This document shows, piece after piece, positions 23,899 to 32,608 of a stretch of 36,714 nucleotides of DNA. This DNA is from DASRRB01 sp036732755 (GTDB taxonomy: Bacteria > Planctomycetota > B15-G4 > SIAN01). Under the pieces are notes generated by a model that saw only the letters and a list, made by a program, of their open reading frames with translations, did not search any database and was not told where the DNA came from. The number at the start of each line of letters is the position of its first letter. Within the stretch, counting starts at the first letter, position 1. The stretch is from assembly GCA_036732755.1 (NCBI GenBank), contig DAINBU010000046.1:1-36714 (forward strand), given 5' to 3'. Made by a program: the position numbers and the translations under genes.

Positions 23899-25242
23899 TC
23901 AGCGCCCCCTTCGTCCGCCGCCGCCGCCGCGCGAACGCGCGCCGGCCGACGGCGACGCCGAGCGGCTCGAGCGGCCACGATCGCTCGCGGCGCGCGCCGA
24001 GCTGCCGCCCTGCTTCGCGCCGTCGAAGGCGTTGCTGCGGCTCTTGGTCGATCCGCCGCGGTCGGCGGCCGCGTTCCCCCGTGAGCCGGAGGAGCCGGCG
24101 CTCTTGTCGGTCGCGCTCGGCCGGTTCCCCGCGCCGCCGCGGTCGCCCGCTCCCGCGGCGCGGTCGCTCGCCTTCGGGGCCGCGCCGTCCTTGCCGCGGA
24201 AGGAGTCGCGCGAGGCGCTGCGGTCGGAGGCCGTGGGCCCGCCGAACTTCTTCGACGTGGCGTTGTCGCGGTAGGAGACGCCCTGCCGGTGGGACGGGTC
24301 GTGCTTGAAGTTGCCCTTCCCCTTGTTCGTGCCGTTGCGGTCGAGCTGCTGCGCGTGCTTGCCGCGGTCGATGTTGCGGTTGAATTCGGTGTTGCGGTTG
24401 ACGTCGATGTCGACGTCGGAGCCGCCCCAGTTGCAGTTGCCCCACGCGTAGCCCCACGCCACGCCCACCGCGACGCCCATTCCGAAGTGGAACGCGGGAT
24501 AGGGCGGCGGGACGTAGGCCGGCGGATACCAGTAGTAGGGCGGGTAGGCCGGATAGGGCCACGAGCCGTAGATCACCGTCGGATTGTAGGTGGGGACGTA
24601 GATCACCTGCGGATTGGACTGCTCGATCACGATGACCTGCTTGCCCTCCTCGCTCTCGAGCGAGACCGTCTGCTCCTTGCTCGACTTGAGGTTGCCCGCC
24701 TCCTGCGCCTTCGTGCGCAGCTTCTGGATGGTGTCCATCACCTCCTTCTGCTGGCCGATGAAGGCGTTGCCGACGTTCACGGTCCAGTCGAGCTTCTCGC
24801 TCATCATGGTGAGCGCCTGCGGGCAGTTGACGAGCGAGCGCACGCTCGGATCCCAGGTCTGCTTCTCGAGCTCCTTCGCGAGCGCGTCACCGGCGAGCTT
24901 CGGATTCGCCTTCAACCAGCGCTCGGCCTGCACGACCTCGACCGGATAGGTCGCCGCCATCAGGATCTGCGAGAGCAGGTCGTCGGGATGGAGCGCGATC
25001 GGGGCGAGCAGCTGCTCGAGCTCCTCGGGCTTGAACGGCGCCTTCTCCTTCTCTCCCTTCGGCGCCGCGTCCTGGCTCTTCGCGTCGCCCGGCTGCGGCA
25101 GCACGACCTGCTTCGGGATGGAGTTCTTCGGCGGCTCCTGCTTGGGCTCGGCCTGCGGTCCGACGCGGACGCCGACTCGGACGAATGTCGCCCCGGACGA
25201 AAGCAGGACGCTCATGCCGAGAAGGATCGCGGTGGAGTGCAT
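23899..25242 (-). CDS. DUF3300 family exported protein
   Basis: A 447-residue product starting at ATG 25242, preceded by a strong AGGAGGAAG; longer upstream readings have no such signal. MHSTAILLGMSVLLSSGATF is an export signal. After a Pro/Lys-rich linker the DUF3300 domain spans about 70-245: PFKPEELEQLLAPIALHPDD, LLSQILMAATYPVEVVQAER and WDPSVRSLVNCPQALTMMSE, then a strand-rich end VIVIEQSNPQVIYVPTYNPT. A Tyr/Pro-rich stretch (YPAYPPYYWYPP) and a Gly/Trp motif follow. The final about 160 residues are low-complexity and rich in Arg, Ser, Gly, Asn and Asp, ending in a Gly-Arg tract. The function is unknown; an envelope role is inferred from the signal and the DUF2950 partner. It heads the minus-strand operon. 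Confidence 0.9.
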   Translation of the reverse strand: MHSTAILLGMSVLLSSGATFVRVGVRVGPQAEPKQEPPKNSIPKQVVLPQPGDAKSQDAAPKGEKEKAPFKPEELEQLLAPIALHPDDLLSQILMAATYPVEVVQAERWLKANPKLAGDALAKELEKQTWDPSVRSLVNCPQALTMMSEKLDWTVNVGNAFIGQQKEVMDTIQKLRTKAQEAGNLKSSKEQTVSLESEEGKQVIVIEQSNPQVIYVPTYNPTVIYGSWPYPAYPPYYWYPPAYVPPPYPAFHFGMGVAVGVAWGYAWGNCNWGGSDVDIDVNRNTEFNRNIDRGKHAQQLDRNGTNKGKGNFKHDPSHRQGVSYRDNATSKKFGGPTASDRSASRDSFRGKDGAAPKASDRAAGAGDRGGAGNRPSATDKSAGSSGSRGNAAADRGGSTKSRSNAFDGAKQGGSSARAASDRGRSSRSASPSAGARSRGGGGGRRGR

Positions 25243-25246
25243 CGGC

Positions 25247-25255
25247 CTTCCTCCT
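25247..25255 (-). promoter_or_regulatory. Ribosome binding site that sets the DUF3300 start
   Basis: The minus strand reads AGGAGGAAG, with seven bases between AGGAGG and ATG 25242. It rules in this start over the open frame that extends further upstream. Confidence 0.65.
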
Positions 25256-25567
25256 GGATTCGGCGCAGGCGGGCGACGGTAGCCGTTCCGGGGCGGGAAT
25301 GGCATCGACGTACGTCGCGGCGGCGCGGGCCGTCGCAGCATACGGAGGCGCGACGACGGCGATCGCGGCGCGATTCCTCCACACTTCTTTGCACGCACGA
25401 CGCTTCCAGGGGGGCTGGTTCTTCGAGCCGGGAAGTCGGTACTGTCGCGCCCTCACCTTGGTCGACGACGCGCGGCTCGCCCCAGCCGCCGTTCGTTGCT
25501 GTGTCGCACGTCTTGTGGAGTCATCGGGTACGCCGGTCCAGGAAAAGGGAGCTGCAGCGATGCAGCG

Positions 25568-25576
25568 AAGGAGGAG
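25568..25576 (+). promoter_or_regulatory. Ribosome binding site that sets the DcaP-like start
   Basis: AAGGAGGAG ends four bases before ATG 25581. It lies between the two candidate ATGs (25560 and 25581) and supports the second. Confidence 0.65.
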
Positions 25577-25580
25577 AGGG

Positions 25581-26774
25581 ATGGCTCGCATTGTCCCGAG
25601 CATCGCGGTCTTCACGTTCGCCACGCTGGGTTCGCAACTTCTCGCGCAAGATGCGCCGCCACCGTCGCAGCCTCCGACTCAGGCTCCGGCTCCGGCACAG
25701 GACCCCTCGACCATCCCGCCGATCCCGAAGCTCGAGTGGGCGTTCGGCCCGTACAAGCTGAAGCTCGCCGGTTACGTCAAGCTCGACGCGATCCACGACT
25801 TCAACCAGATCGGCTCGACCGACTCCTTCGATCCGCGCACGATCCCGGTCTCGCACGATCCGACGGTCCCCGACAACAACACGGAACTCACGGCGCGCCA
25901 GACGCGGCTCAACCTCGACCTGACCGGACCGATGCGCATCTTCATCGAAGGCGACTTCGAGGGCACCGGCAACGCCTTCCGCCTCCGCCACGCCTTCGGC
26001 GAATTCGCCGTCGACGCGGAGAACAAGATCCTCGGCGGCCAGACGTGGACGACGTTCATGGACCCCGAGGCGATGCCCGAGACCCTCGACTTCGAGTCGC
26101 CGACCGCCTTCCCGCAGATCCGCACGGCGCAGGCGCGCGGGACGCATGACCTCGGCAGCGGCAACTACTTCGCGGTCTCGGTCGAGGATCCGGACAACGA
26201 CGTGATCCTGCCCGCCGGCGTCGTCGGCACCGCGAGCAATTACCTCCCCGACCTCGACGCGGCCTTCAACTGGAACTTCGAGCAGGGCCACGTCCGCGCC
26301 GCCGCGTGGACCAGCGCCGTCCGCTTCGACAACGCGGCCGGGACGACGCAGAACCACGTGCTGTGGGGCCTCAACGTCGCGACGAAGATCAAGACGGTCG
26401 ACAAGGACAACGCGATCGGCCAGATCACCTTCGGCGACGGCATCGGCCGCTTCCGCGGCGGCGACGCGGCCGCGATCAGCGGCAGCGGCAACCTGGTCGG
26501 CGTCTACGTCTTCGCGATCATGGGCTCCTACCAGCACTTCTGGTCCGACGACCTGCGCAGCACGATCGTCTACAGCTGGGCCGCCGGCGACGCGCCGTCG
26601 AGCGTCCCGGCCGACACGACCAAGCGCACCGACTACTTCGCCGTGAACCTCATCTGGCAGTTCATGGAGCGCGCCTGGACCGGCGTCGAGGTGCTGCACG
26701 GCTCGCGCAGCTCGTTCGGTCAGGAATACGGCGGCGACTACCGCCTCCAGGCCTCGCTCAAGTTCGACATCTGA
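25581..26774 (+). CDS. DcaP-like outer-membrane porin
   Basis: A 397-residue product with a signal peptide (MARIVPSIAVFTFATLGSQL, then LAQ) and a Pro/Gln/Ala-rich linker (about 25-50). The barrel follows: FGPYKLKLAGYVKLDAIHDF near the start, then the conserved DSFDPRTIPV, RQTRLNLDLTGPMRIFIEGD, FRLRHAFGEF and LGGQTWTTFMDPEAMPETLD. This order is that of DcaP-family trimeric porins, which in Acinetobacter take up negatively charged dicarboxylates and related compounds. It ends in DYRLQASLKFDI. It begins the operon with the decarboxylase 38 bases downstream, suggesting that it supplies the decarboxylase's substrate, or lets out its product, through the outer membrane. Confidence 0.85.
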   Translation: MARIVPSIAVFTFATLGSQLLAQDAPPPSQPPTQAPAPAQDPSTIPPIPKLEWAFGPYKLKLAGYVKLDAIHDFNQIGSTDSFDPRTIPVSHDPTVPDNNTELTARQTRLNLDLTGPMRIFIEGDFEGTGNAFRLRHAFGEFAVDAENKILGGQTWTTFMDPEAMPETLDFESPTAFPQIRTAQARGTHDLGSGNYFAVSVEDPDNDVILPAGVVGTASNYLPDLDAAFNWNFEQGHVRAAAWTSAVRFDNAAGTTQNHVLWGLNVATKIKTVDKDNAIGQITFGDGIGRFRGGDAAAISGSGNLVGVYVFAIMGSYQHFWSDDLRSTIVYSWAAGDAPSSVPADTTKRTDYFAVNLIWQFMERAWTGVEVLHGSRSSFGQEYGGDYRLQASLKFDI

Positions 26775-26812
26775 CCCACCTGGGTCTCCCGCATCGCAAA
26801 GAGGTACCGATC

Positions 26813-29626
26813 ATGGCCAGCACGAAGGTCCCACCCACCAAGATCGACCATTTCTTCGCCGCTTCGTCGGCTCGCCTCGACCGCTGGCGTGATCTCAACG
26901 AGAGCGCGCAGAAGTGGTGCTCGCGCGGCGGGAGCGCGCGCAACGGCGAGCCGCGCGACACCTGCTCGCAGACGCTCGCGCAGCTCTGGGCCTTCGAGCA
27001 GTTCCAGGCCTTCCCCGGCCCGCGCCTGATGAACACGCTGAAGGAGCGGCTCGGCGAGGAGGACCCCGCCGGCTTCGCGCGCCTCGTGCGGCGGATCGCG
27101 TCGGCGCTGCTCTCGCGGTCGTACCGCAGCGAAGCGGCGGAGTGGGACTCCGACGAGGAGCCGTCCGGCGGGGGACGGACCATGCCGACGGCGTCGCGCG
27201 ACCCCAAGGCGCGGCCCTACTTCGAGACGCTGTTCGTCACGCCGCCGCCCGCGTCGCGCTGGCCGGCGCAGATCGAGCAGGTCCGCCGGCTGCGGCGCGC
27301 GCAGGACGAGTTCGTCTACGAGCCGGTGATGGTCGGGAGCTTCGAGGACGCGCTGCTCGCGGTCATCCTCAACCCGAACCTCGAGTCGGTCGTCATCGCC
27401 GAAGGCTTCGCGTACTCCTCCGCGCACGACCTCCCGATCTTCCGCAGCCTGCTCGAGGGCCGCCTTCCCTTCGATCCCGAGGACCCGCCGATCGGCGACC
27501 TCGGCCTCCCGCTGGCCGCCGCCATCAAGAAGATCCGGCCCGAGCTCGACCTCTTCCTGCTCGCCGACCGCAACCCGGGCGGCATCGTCAGCGACTCGGC
27601 GGCGGCCGGCCTGCGCCGCATCTTCTACGAGGTGGAGGAGCCGCTCGAGATCCACCTCTCGATCCTGGCCGGCGTCGCGGAGCGCTTCGAGACGCCCTAC
27701 TTCGACAACCTGAAGAAGTACGCGCAGAAGCCGGTCGGCACGTTCCACGCCCTGCCCATCGCGCGCGGCAAGTCGATCTTCCGGTCGAACTGGATCCGCG
27801 ACATGGGCGAGTTCTACGGGCCGACGCTCTTCCTCGCCGAGTCGTCGGCGACGTCGGGCGGGCTCGACTCGCTGCTCGAGCCGACCGGCACCATCAAGCG
27901 CGCGCAGGACGCCGCGGCGCGCGCGTTCGGGGCCGACCGCGTCTTCTTCGTGACCAACGGGACGTCGACGTCGAACAAGATGGTGCACCAGGCGCTGCTG
28001 ACGCCGGGCGACATCGTCATCGTCGACCGCAACTGCCACAAGTCGCACCACTACGGGATGGTGCTCGCGGGCGCGCAGCCCTACTACGTCGAGGCCTACC
28101 CGCTCACGCAGTACTCGATGTACGGCGCGGTCCCGATCCGGACCGTGAAGCAGGCGCTGCTCGACTTGAAGGCGGCCGGCCGGCTCGACAAGGTCAAGCT
28201 CGTCACGCTCACCAACTGCACCTTCGACGGGCACGTCTACGACACGTGCCGCGTGATGGAGGAGTGCCTCGCGATCAAGCCCGACCTGATCTTCCTGTGG
28301 GACGAGGCGTGGTTCGGCTTCGCGCGCTTCTCGCCGATCTACCGGCCGCGCACGGCGATGGGGGCGCGCGAGCAGTTGAAGGAGGCGTTCGCCGATCCGG
28401 CCTACCTCGCGCGCTACCTCGAGCAGGAGAAGAAGCTCGGCGCCGACCTCGACCCGAAGGACAAGCGCGTCCTCGACACGCGCCTGATCCCCGACCCGCG
28501 CAAGGCGAAGTTGCGCGTGTACCAGACCAACTCGACCCACAAGTCGATGTCGTCGCTGCGCCAGGGCTCGATGGTGCTGGTCGGCGACCAGGACTTCGCC
28601 GCGCACGAGCAGGCCTTCAAGGAGGCCGTCTTCACGCACGCCTCCACCTCGCCCAACCTGCAGATCATCGCGACGCTCGACGTGGCGCGCCGCCAGATGG
28701 AGCTCGAGGGCTACGAGCTCGTGATGGGCTCGATCCAGAACTCGCTCGAGATCCGGCGCAACGTCAATCAGCACCCGCTCGTCTCGAAGTACTTCCACAT
28801 GCTCTCGCCCGCCGAGATGATCCCGGCCGAGTACCGCCCCTCGAAGCTCGAGGACTACATCACGGAAGGGGCGACCTTCGCGGACGCGATGCGGGCGTTC
28901 CGCGGGGACGAGTTCGTGCTCGACTCGACGCGCCTCACGCTGGTCTGCGGCACGGCCGGCTACGACGGCACGCAGTTCAAGAACCTGCTCGCCTCCGAGT
29001 ACGAGATCCAGCTCAACAAGACCTCGCGCAACTCGGTCCTGTTCCAGACCAACATCAACAACACGCTGAGCGACGTCGCCAACCTGCTCAAGGTGCTGGT
29101 CGAGATCTCGAAGTCGATCGAGGCGAAGCTCGCGAGCGGCGGCGAATCGGCGAAGAAGTCGTTCGCGGCGCGCGTTAAGTCGCTGATGGAGGACGTCCCC
29201 GACCTCCCCAACTTCAGCCGCTTCCACGACAAGTTCCGCACCGACCCGAAGGGCACGACGCTCGAGGGCGACATGCGGTCGGCCTTCTACAAGGCCTATG
29301 ACGCCGAAGGGTGTGAGTTCCTGCGGCTCGACAGCCCCGAGATCGACCGGCGCATCAAGTCGGGGCCGCCGCTCGTGTCGGCCCACTTCGTGATCCCCTA
29401 TCCCCCAGGATTCCCGATCATGGTGCCCGGACAGGTCATCGAGGCCGACACGATCGAGTTCATGCGCAAGCTCGACGTGAAGGAGATCCACGGGTACGAC
29501 GCCGAGCGCGGGCTCAACCTGATCAAGCCCGCCGCGCTCGGCGTGCGGGCGAGCGCCGCCGCCGCCGACGACAAGGCGCGGCGGAACGGGAAGAAGAACG
29601 CGGCGGCCCAGCGAGTCGCGCGATGA
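26813..29626 (+). CDS. Orn/Lys/Arg-type PLP-dependent decarboxylase, unusually long
   Basis: A 937-residue cytoplasmic enzyme; AGAGGT lies a few bases before ATG 26813. All fold-type-I group III decarboxylase motifs are present. These are a PLP phosphate loop VTNGTSTSNK (380-389), the stacking-His motif NCHKSHHYG (407-415), DEAWFGFARF with the PLP-pairing Asp at 497, the Schiff-base lysine K577 in STHKSMSSLRQGSM, GTAGYDGTQFKNLL near 723, and the C-terminal YPPGFPIMVPGQ from 863. E. coli relatives are about 715-755 residues. The excess is an N-terminal region of roughly 120 residues, an insertion of about 50 residues between DEAWFGFARF and K577, and a basic C-terminal tail. The substrate cannot be read from sequence. 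The partner carriers belong to acidic-amino-acid families, which makes a Glu/Asp-type substrate possible despite the basic-amino-acid family. It overlaps the next gene by four bases. Confidence 0.9.
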   Translation: MASTKVPPTKIDHFFAASSARLDRWRDLNESAQKWCSRGGSARNGEPRDTCSQTLAQLWAFEQFQAFPGPRLMNTLKERLGEEDPAGFARLVRRIASALLSRSYRSEAAEWDSDEEPSGGGRTMPTASRDPKARPYFETLFVTPPPASRWPAQIEQVRRLRRAQDEFVYEPVMVGSFEDALLAVILNPNLESVVIAEGFAYSSAHDLPIFRSLLEGRLPFDPEDPPIGDLGLPLAAAIKKIRPELDLFLLADRNPGGIVSDSAAAGLRRIFYEVEEPLEIHLSILAGVAERFETPYFDNLKKYAQKPVGTFHALPIARGKSIFRSNWIRDMGEFYGPTLFLAESSATSGGLDSLLEPTGTIKRAQDAAARAFGADRVFFVTNGTSTSNKMVHQALLTPGDIVIVDRNCHKSHHYGMVLAGAQPYYVEAYPLTQYSMYGAVPIRTVKQALLDLKAAGRLDKVKLVTLTNCTFDGHVYDTCRVMEECLAIKPDLIFLWDEAWFGFARFSPIYRPRTAMGAREQLKEAFADPAYLARYLEQEKKLGADLDPKDKRVLDTRLIPDPRKAKLRVYQTNSTHKSMSSLRQGSMVLVGDQDFAAHEQAFKEAVFTHASTSPNLQIIATLDVARRQMELEGYELVMGSIQNSLEIRRNVNQHPLVSKYFHMLSPAEMIPAEYRPSKLEDYITEGATFADAMRAFRGDEFVLDSTRLTLVCGTAGYDGTQFKNLLASEYEIQLNKTSRNSVLFQTNINNTLSDVANLLKVLVEISKSIEAKLASGGESAKKSFAARVKSLMEDVPDLPNFSRFHDKFRTDPKGTTLEGDMRSAFYKAYDAEGCEFLRLDSPEIDRRIKSGPPLVSAHFVIPYPPGFPIMVPGQVIEADTIEFMRKLDVKEIHGYDAERGLNLIKPAALGVRASAAAADDKARRNGKKNAAAQRVAR

Positions 29627-31320
29627 AGGCGTTCTTCGACTTCCTCGCCGCCAACCCCTACATCCTGCTCTTCTTCACCGTCGGTACCGCGGTCGCGATC
29701 GGCAAGATCGCGGTCAAGGGCTACGGGCTCGGCATGGTGGCCGCGTCGATCGTCGTCGGCTGCGCGCTGTCGGTGTGGGCATCGTCGTACGGCACCAAGC
29801 TCGCGCTCGACAACTTCGCGAAGAGCCTGTTCTACTACCTCTTCATGTACGGGGTCGGGCTGCGCGTCGGCCCGTCCTTCATCAACAGCCTGAAGGGAGA
29901 CGGGCTCAAGTTCACCGTCCTCGCCTTCGTCTCGTGCCTGATCGGCCTGACGCTCGTAGTGATCGGCGCGAAGGTGTGCGACCTGCCGGTCGGCGCGGCG
30001 GGCGGGATGCTGGCCGGCTCGCAGACGATGTCGGCGGCGATCGGCTCGGCCGAGCAGGCGGTGGCCGACGGCGCCGTCAAGCTGCCGGAGGGCACCACCA
30101 AGGAGGCCGCCTCCGCGATGATCGCCCTCTCGTACGGCATCACGTACGTGTGGGGCACGGTCGGCATCATCCTGATCTGCAAGTACCTGCCGCGCTGGTG
30201 GGGCATCGACGCGCGCGCGGCCGCCAAGAAGTACGAGGTCGAGCACGGCGTGCGCGGCGAGGACGCCGGCCTCACGGCGTTCCGTCCTTTCGGGGTGCGG
30301 GCCTACAAGGTCGAGAACGTCAAGATCGTCGGCAAGTCGATCGCGGAGTTCCGCAAGGACAACCCGGAGTACCGCATCGTCAACGTGCGCCGCGGCGAGC
30401 AGTCGCTCGGCGCCGGGGCCGACGTGCGCTTCGCCCAGGGCGACGTGATCGCGCTCGGCGGCGAGACCAAGGCGCTCACCGAGAAGATGGGGCTGATCGG
30501 CACCGAGGTGCACGACGCCAAGGCACTGGCGGTGGAGCTTGATCAGGCCGAGATCCTCGTCACCAACAAGGACGTGATCGGCAAGCCGCTGAAGCAGTTC
30601 CGCGACACCGAGGTGGCCGGCCAGCTGCAGCTCGTCCGCATGGAGCGCGGCGGCCTCCCGTTCCCCGTCTCGCCCGACACCGAGCTGCAGCGGATGGACG
30701 TGCTCTTCGTCGCCGGGCTCAAGGGCGCGGTGAGCCGGGTCGGCGACATGCTCGGCCGCATCGCGCGCCCGAGCTCCGCGACCGACCTGCTCACGCTCGC
30801 GGTCGGGATGATCCTCGGGCTGCTGATCGGGTTGATCCAGTTCCCGGCGTTCGGCTCGAAGGTCGGGCTCGGGAACGCGGGCGGCCTGCTCGTCTCGGGC
30901 GTGATCGTCTCGTCGCTGCAGTCGCGGCTGCGCTTCTTCGGCAACACGCCGAACGCGGCGCGCAACATCCTCGAGGACCTCGGGCTGGTCGTCTTCGTCT
31001 GCATCGTCGGGATCAACGCCGGCAACTCGCTGCTCGCGCAGCTCACCGGCGCGATCGCGCTCAAGATCTTCGTCGTCGGCTTCATCGCGTGCAGCATCCC
31101 GCCCGTCATCGTGTGGGCGATCGGCTACCACATGATGAAGATCAACCCCGCGATCCTGATGGGCGGCGTGGCTGGGGCGCGCTCGCACTCCGGTCCGTGC
31201 CGCGAGGCTGCCAAGGAGATCGACAGCTCGGTGCCGTGGATCGGCTTCCCGGTCGGCTACGCGATCTCCGGCATCCTGCTCACCGTGGGCGGCTACTTCG
31301 CGATGTTGCTCGCGGCCTAG
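29623..31320 (+). CDS. AspT-family amino acid/dicarboxylate exchanger
   Basis: A 565-residue inner-membrane protein whose ATG overlaps the decarboxylase stop (ATGA). It has the AAEx (TC 2.A.81) layout: an N-terminal set of about five helices, a large cytoplasmic middle with two TrkA-C-like domains (about 215-370; VKIVGKSIAEFRKDNPEYRI and VIGKPLKQFRD mark them), and a C-terminal set of about five helices. Family repeats are visible: GMLAGSQTMSAAIGSAEQAV in the first half and ILMGGVAGARSHSGPCREAA in the second, with GNTPNAARNILEDLGLVVFV before it. AspT exchanges aspartate for alanine and so generates proton-motive force with aspartate decarboxylase; SucE relatives export succinate. Coupled to the decarboxylase, it likely exchanges substrate for product; the pair of solutes is unknown. 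Confidence 0.9.
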   Translation: MKAFFDFLAANPYILLFFTVGTAVAIGKIAVKGYGLGMVAASIVVGCALSVWASSYGTKLALDNFAKSLFYYLFMYGVGLRVGPSFINSLKGDGLKFTVLAFVSCLIGLTLVVIGAKVCDLPVGAAGGMLAGSQTMSAAIGSAEQAVADGAVKLPEGTTKEAASAMIALSYGITYVWGTVGIILICKYLPRWWGIDARAAAKKYEVEHGVRGEDAGLTAFRPFGVRAYKVENVKIVGKSIAEFRKDNPEYRIVNVRRGEQSLGAGADVRFAQGDVIALGGETKALTEKMGLIGTEVHDAKALAVELDQAEILVTNKDVIGKPLKQFRDTEVAGQLQLVRMERGGLPFPVSPDTELQRMDVLFVAGLKGAVSRVGDMLGRIARPSSATDLLTLAVGMILGLLIGLIQFPAFGSKVGLGNAGGLLVSGVIVSSLQSRLRFFGNTPNAARNILEDLGLVVFVCIVGINAGNSLLAQLTGAIALKIFVVGFIACSIPPVIVWAIGYHMMKINPAILMGGVAGARSHSGPCREAAKEIDSSVPWIGFPVGYAISGILLTVGGYFAMLLAA

Positions 31321-31339
31321 CGAGGCGGGGGGGGACGCC

Positions 31340-32563
31340 ATGCAGGTCTTCGAGCTCAACGAGCTGCAGACGATCGTCATCGGCCTCGCGGCGCTCGGGT
31401 TCGGCGGGTGGCTGATGAAGCGGATCCCCTTCCTCGGGAAGTGCAACGTCCCGACGCCGGTGCTCGCCGGAGTCCTCGCCTCGCTCTGCGTCTGGGCGGT
31501 GCGCCGGTTCTGGGACGTCGAGGTGCGCTTCGGCACGAAGCTCACCGACTTCATGCTCCTCGTCTTCTTCACGAGCGTCGGGCTCTCCGCGAAGCTCTCG
31601 GCGCTCAAGGCAAGCAACAAGCCGCTCCTGATCCTGTGCGCGGCCACGGTGCTCCTGATCGTGGCGCAGAACTTCGCCGGCATCGCGGTCGCGATGGGGT
31701 TCGGCGCGAACCCCTATTACGGCGTGCTGGTCGGCAGCATCTCGTTCGTCGGCGGCCCCGGCACCGCGGCAGCGTGGGCGAAGGAGGCGGAGGCGGCGGG
31801 GCTCAAAGGCGCGGCCGAGGTCGCCGTCGCCGGCGCGACGCTCGCCGTCGTAGTCGGCGCGCTGGTCGCCGGCCCGGTGACGGGCTGGATCGTGCGCAAG
31901 AAGAAGCTCCATTCGGCGATCCAGCCGTCCGCCGTGCCGTGGCATGTGACCGAGCCGAAGCCGGAGCCGACGGACAAGAAGGCGGAGTCGCCGATCTCGG
32001 TCGAGCGCGCGATGAACACGTTCCTCCTGATCCTCATCGCCGTGCTGATGGGCCAGACGATCAACAGCTGGGCGAAGAGCGCCGGCATCGTGCTGCCCGG
32101 CTTCCTCACCGCGATGCTGGCCGGCGTCGCGATCACCAACGGCGCCGACCTCCTGCGCCGCAAGCTCGAATTCGAGCCGATCGAGCGCGACGGCGAGCTG
32201 GCGCTGCGCACCTTCCTCGTCATGTACCTGATGAGCCTCAAGCTCTGGACGCTGGGCGCCGCGATCACCCCGCTCATGGTGAACGTCGTCGTGCAGGTGG
32301 CCGTCTCGGTCGCCATCGCGTACTTCGTGCTGTTCCGCTGGCTCGGGCGCGACTACGACGCGGCGGTCACGGTGGGCGGGTTCCTCGGCTTCGGGCTCTC
32401 CTCGATGACCGTCGGCATGGCGTCGATGGACAGCGTCGCGACGCGCTACGGGCCGTCGCCGAAGGCGTTCCTGCTCATCACGATGGCGGGCTCCTTCTTC
32501 GTCGACCTCGCCAACGCGTTCATCGTGCAGGGAGTCCTGAAGCTCCCGCTCTTCCACCACTGA
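31340..32563 (+). CDS. gltS: Sodium/glutamate symporter, GltS family
   Basis: A 407-residue inner-membrane carrier, close to the 401 residues of E. coli GltS, 19 bases after the AspT-like gene with a G-rich ribosome site. About ten helices lie in two inverted halves, each with the family's Gly-rich re-entrant loop: GSISFVGGPGTAAAWAKEAE in the first and GGFLGFGLSSMTVGMASMDS in the second. The C-terminal segment YGPSPKAFLLITMAGSFFVD, then LANAFIV, matches the classical GltS ending. A hydrophilic linker (about 190-225) is Lys/Pro/Glu-rich and slightly longer than usual. GltS takes up glutamate with Na+. Here it would supply the cell, or the decarboxylase, with an acidic amino acid. The HSGP-to-GGPG substitution in the first loop could alter specificity; this last point is speculative. 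Confidence 0.9.
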   Translation: MQVFELNELQTIVIGLAALGFGGWLMKRIPFLGKCNVPTPVLAGVLASLCVWAVRRFWDVEVRFGTKLTDFMLLVFFTSVGLSAKLSALKASNKPLLILCAATVLLIVAQNFAGIAVAMGFGANPYYGVLVGSISFVGGPGTAAAWAKEAEAAGLKGAAEVAVAGATLAVVVGALVAGPVTGWIVRKKKLHSAIQPSAVPWHVTEPKPEPTDKKAESPISVERAMNTFLLILIAVLMGQTINSWAKSAGIVLPGFLTAMLAGVAITNGADLLRRKLEFEPIERDGELALRTFLVMYLMSLKLWTLGAAITPLMVNVVVQVAVSVAIAYFVLFRWLGRDYDAAVTVGGFLGFGLSSMTVGMASMDSVATRYGPSPKAFLLITMAGSFFVDLANAFIVQGVLKLPLFHH

Positions 32564-32579
32564 TGGCGGGGGAGGCACG

Positions 32580-32600
32580 CGCGGCGCGCTCGTCGCCGCG
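32580..32600. terminator. GC-rich hairpin between convergent gltS and TRIC genes
   Basis: CGCGGCG and CGCCGCG form a perfect seven-base-pair stem around a seven-base loop, in the 45 bases between two converging stops. On the plus strand GCGTTTC follows, only a short T tract. It is a reasonable candidate terminator for the decarboxylase operon and perhaps for both strands. Confidence 0.45.
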
Positions 32601-32608
32601 GCGTTTCG

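Larger units (their letters stand above)
25243..25580. other. Divergent intergenic region between DUF3300 and the DcaP-like operon
   Basis: This 338-base stretch has no gene I can support. It holds the two ribosome sites noted separately and must contain promoters for both operons. The part from about 25370 to 25560 is less GC-rich than the neighbouring coding sequence, as expected for a regulatory region. I see no convincing -35/-10 pair, sigma-54 site, palindromic operator or riboswitch. An ATG at 25560 seven codons before the chosen porin start is in frame but lacks a ribosome site. Confidence 0.55.

Noticed and set aside
26738..29491. A 917-codon open frame on the minus strand opposite the decarboxylase
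   Set aside because: The sense strand has every decarboxylase motif. The antisense product is a low-complexity Arg/Val/Glu/Leu-rich sequence without a recognisable domain.
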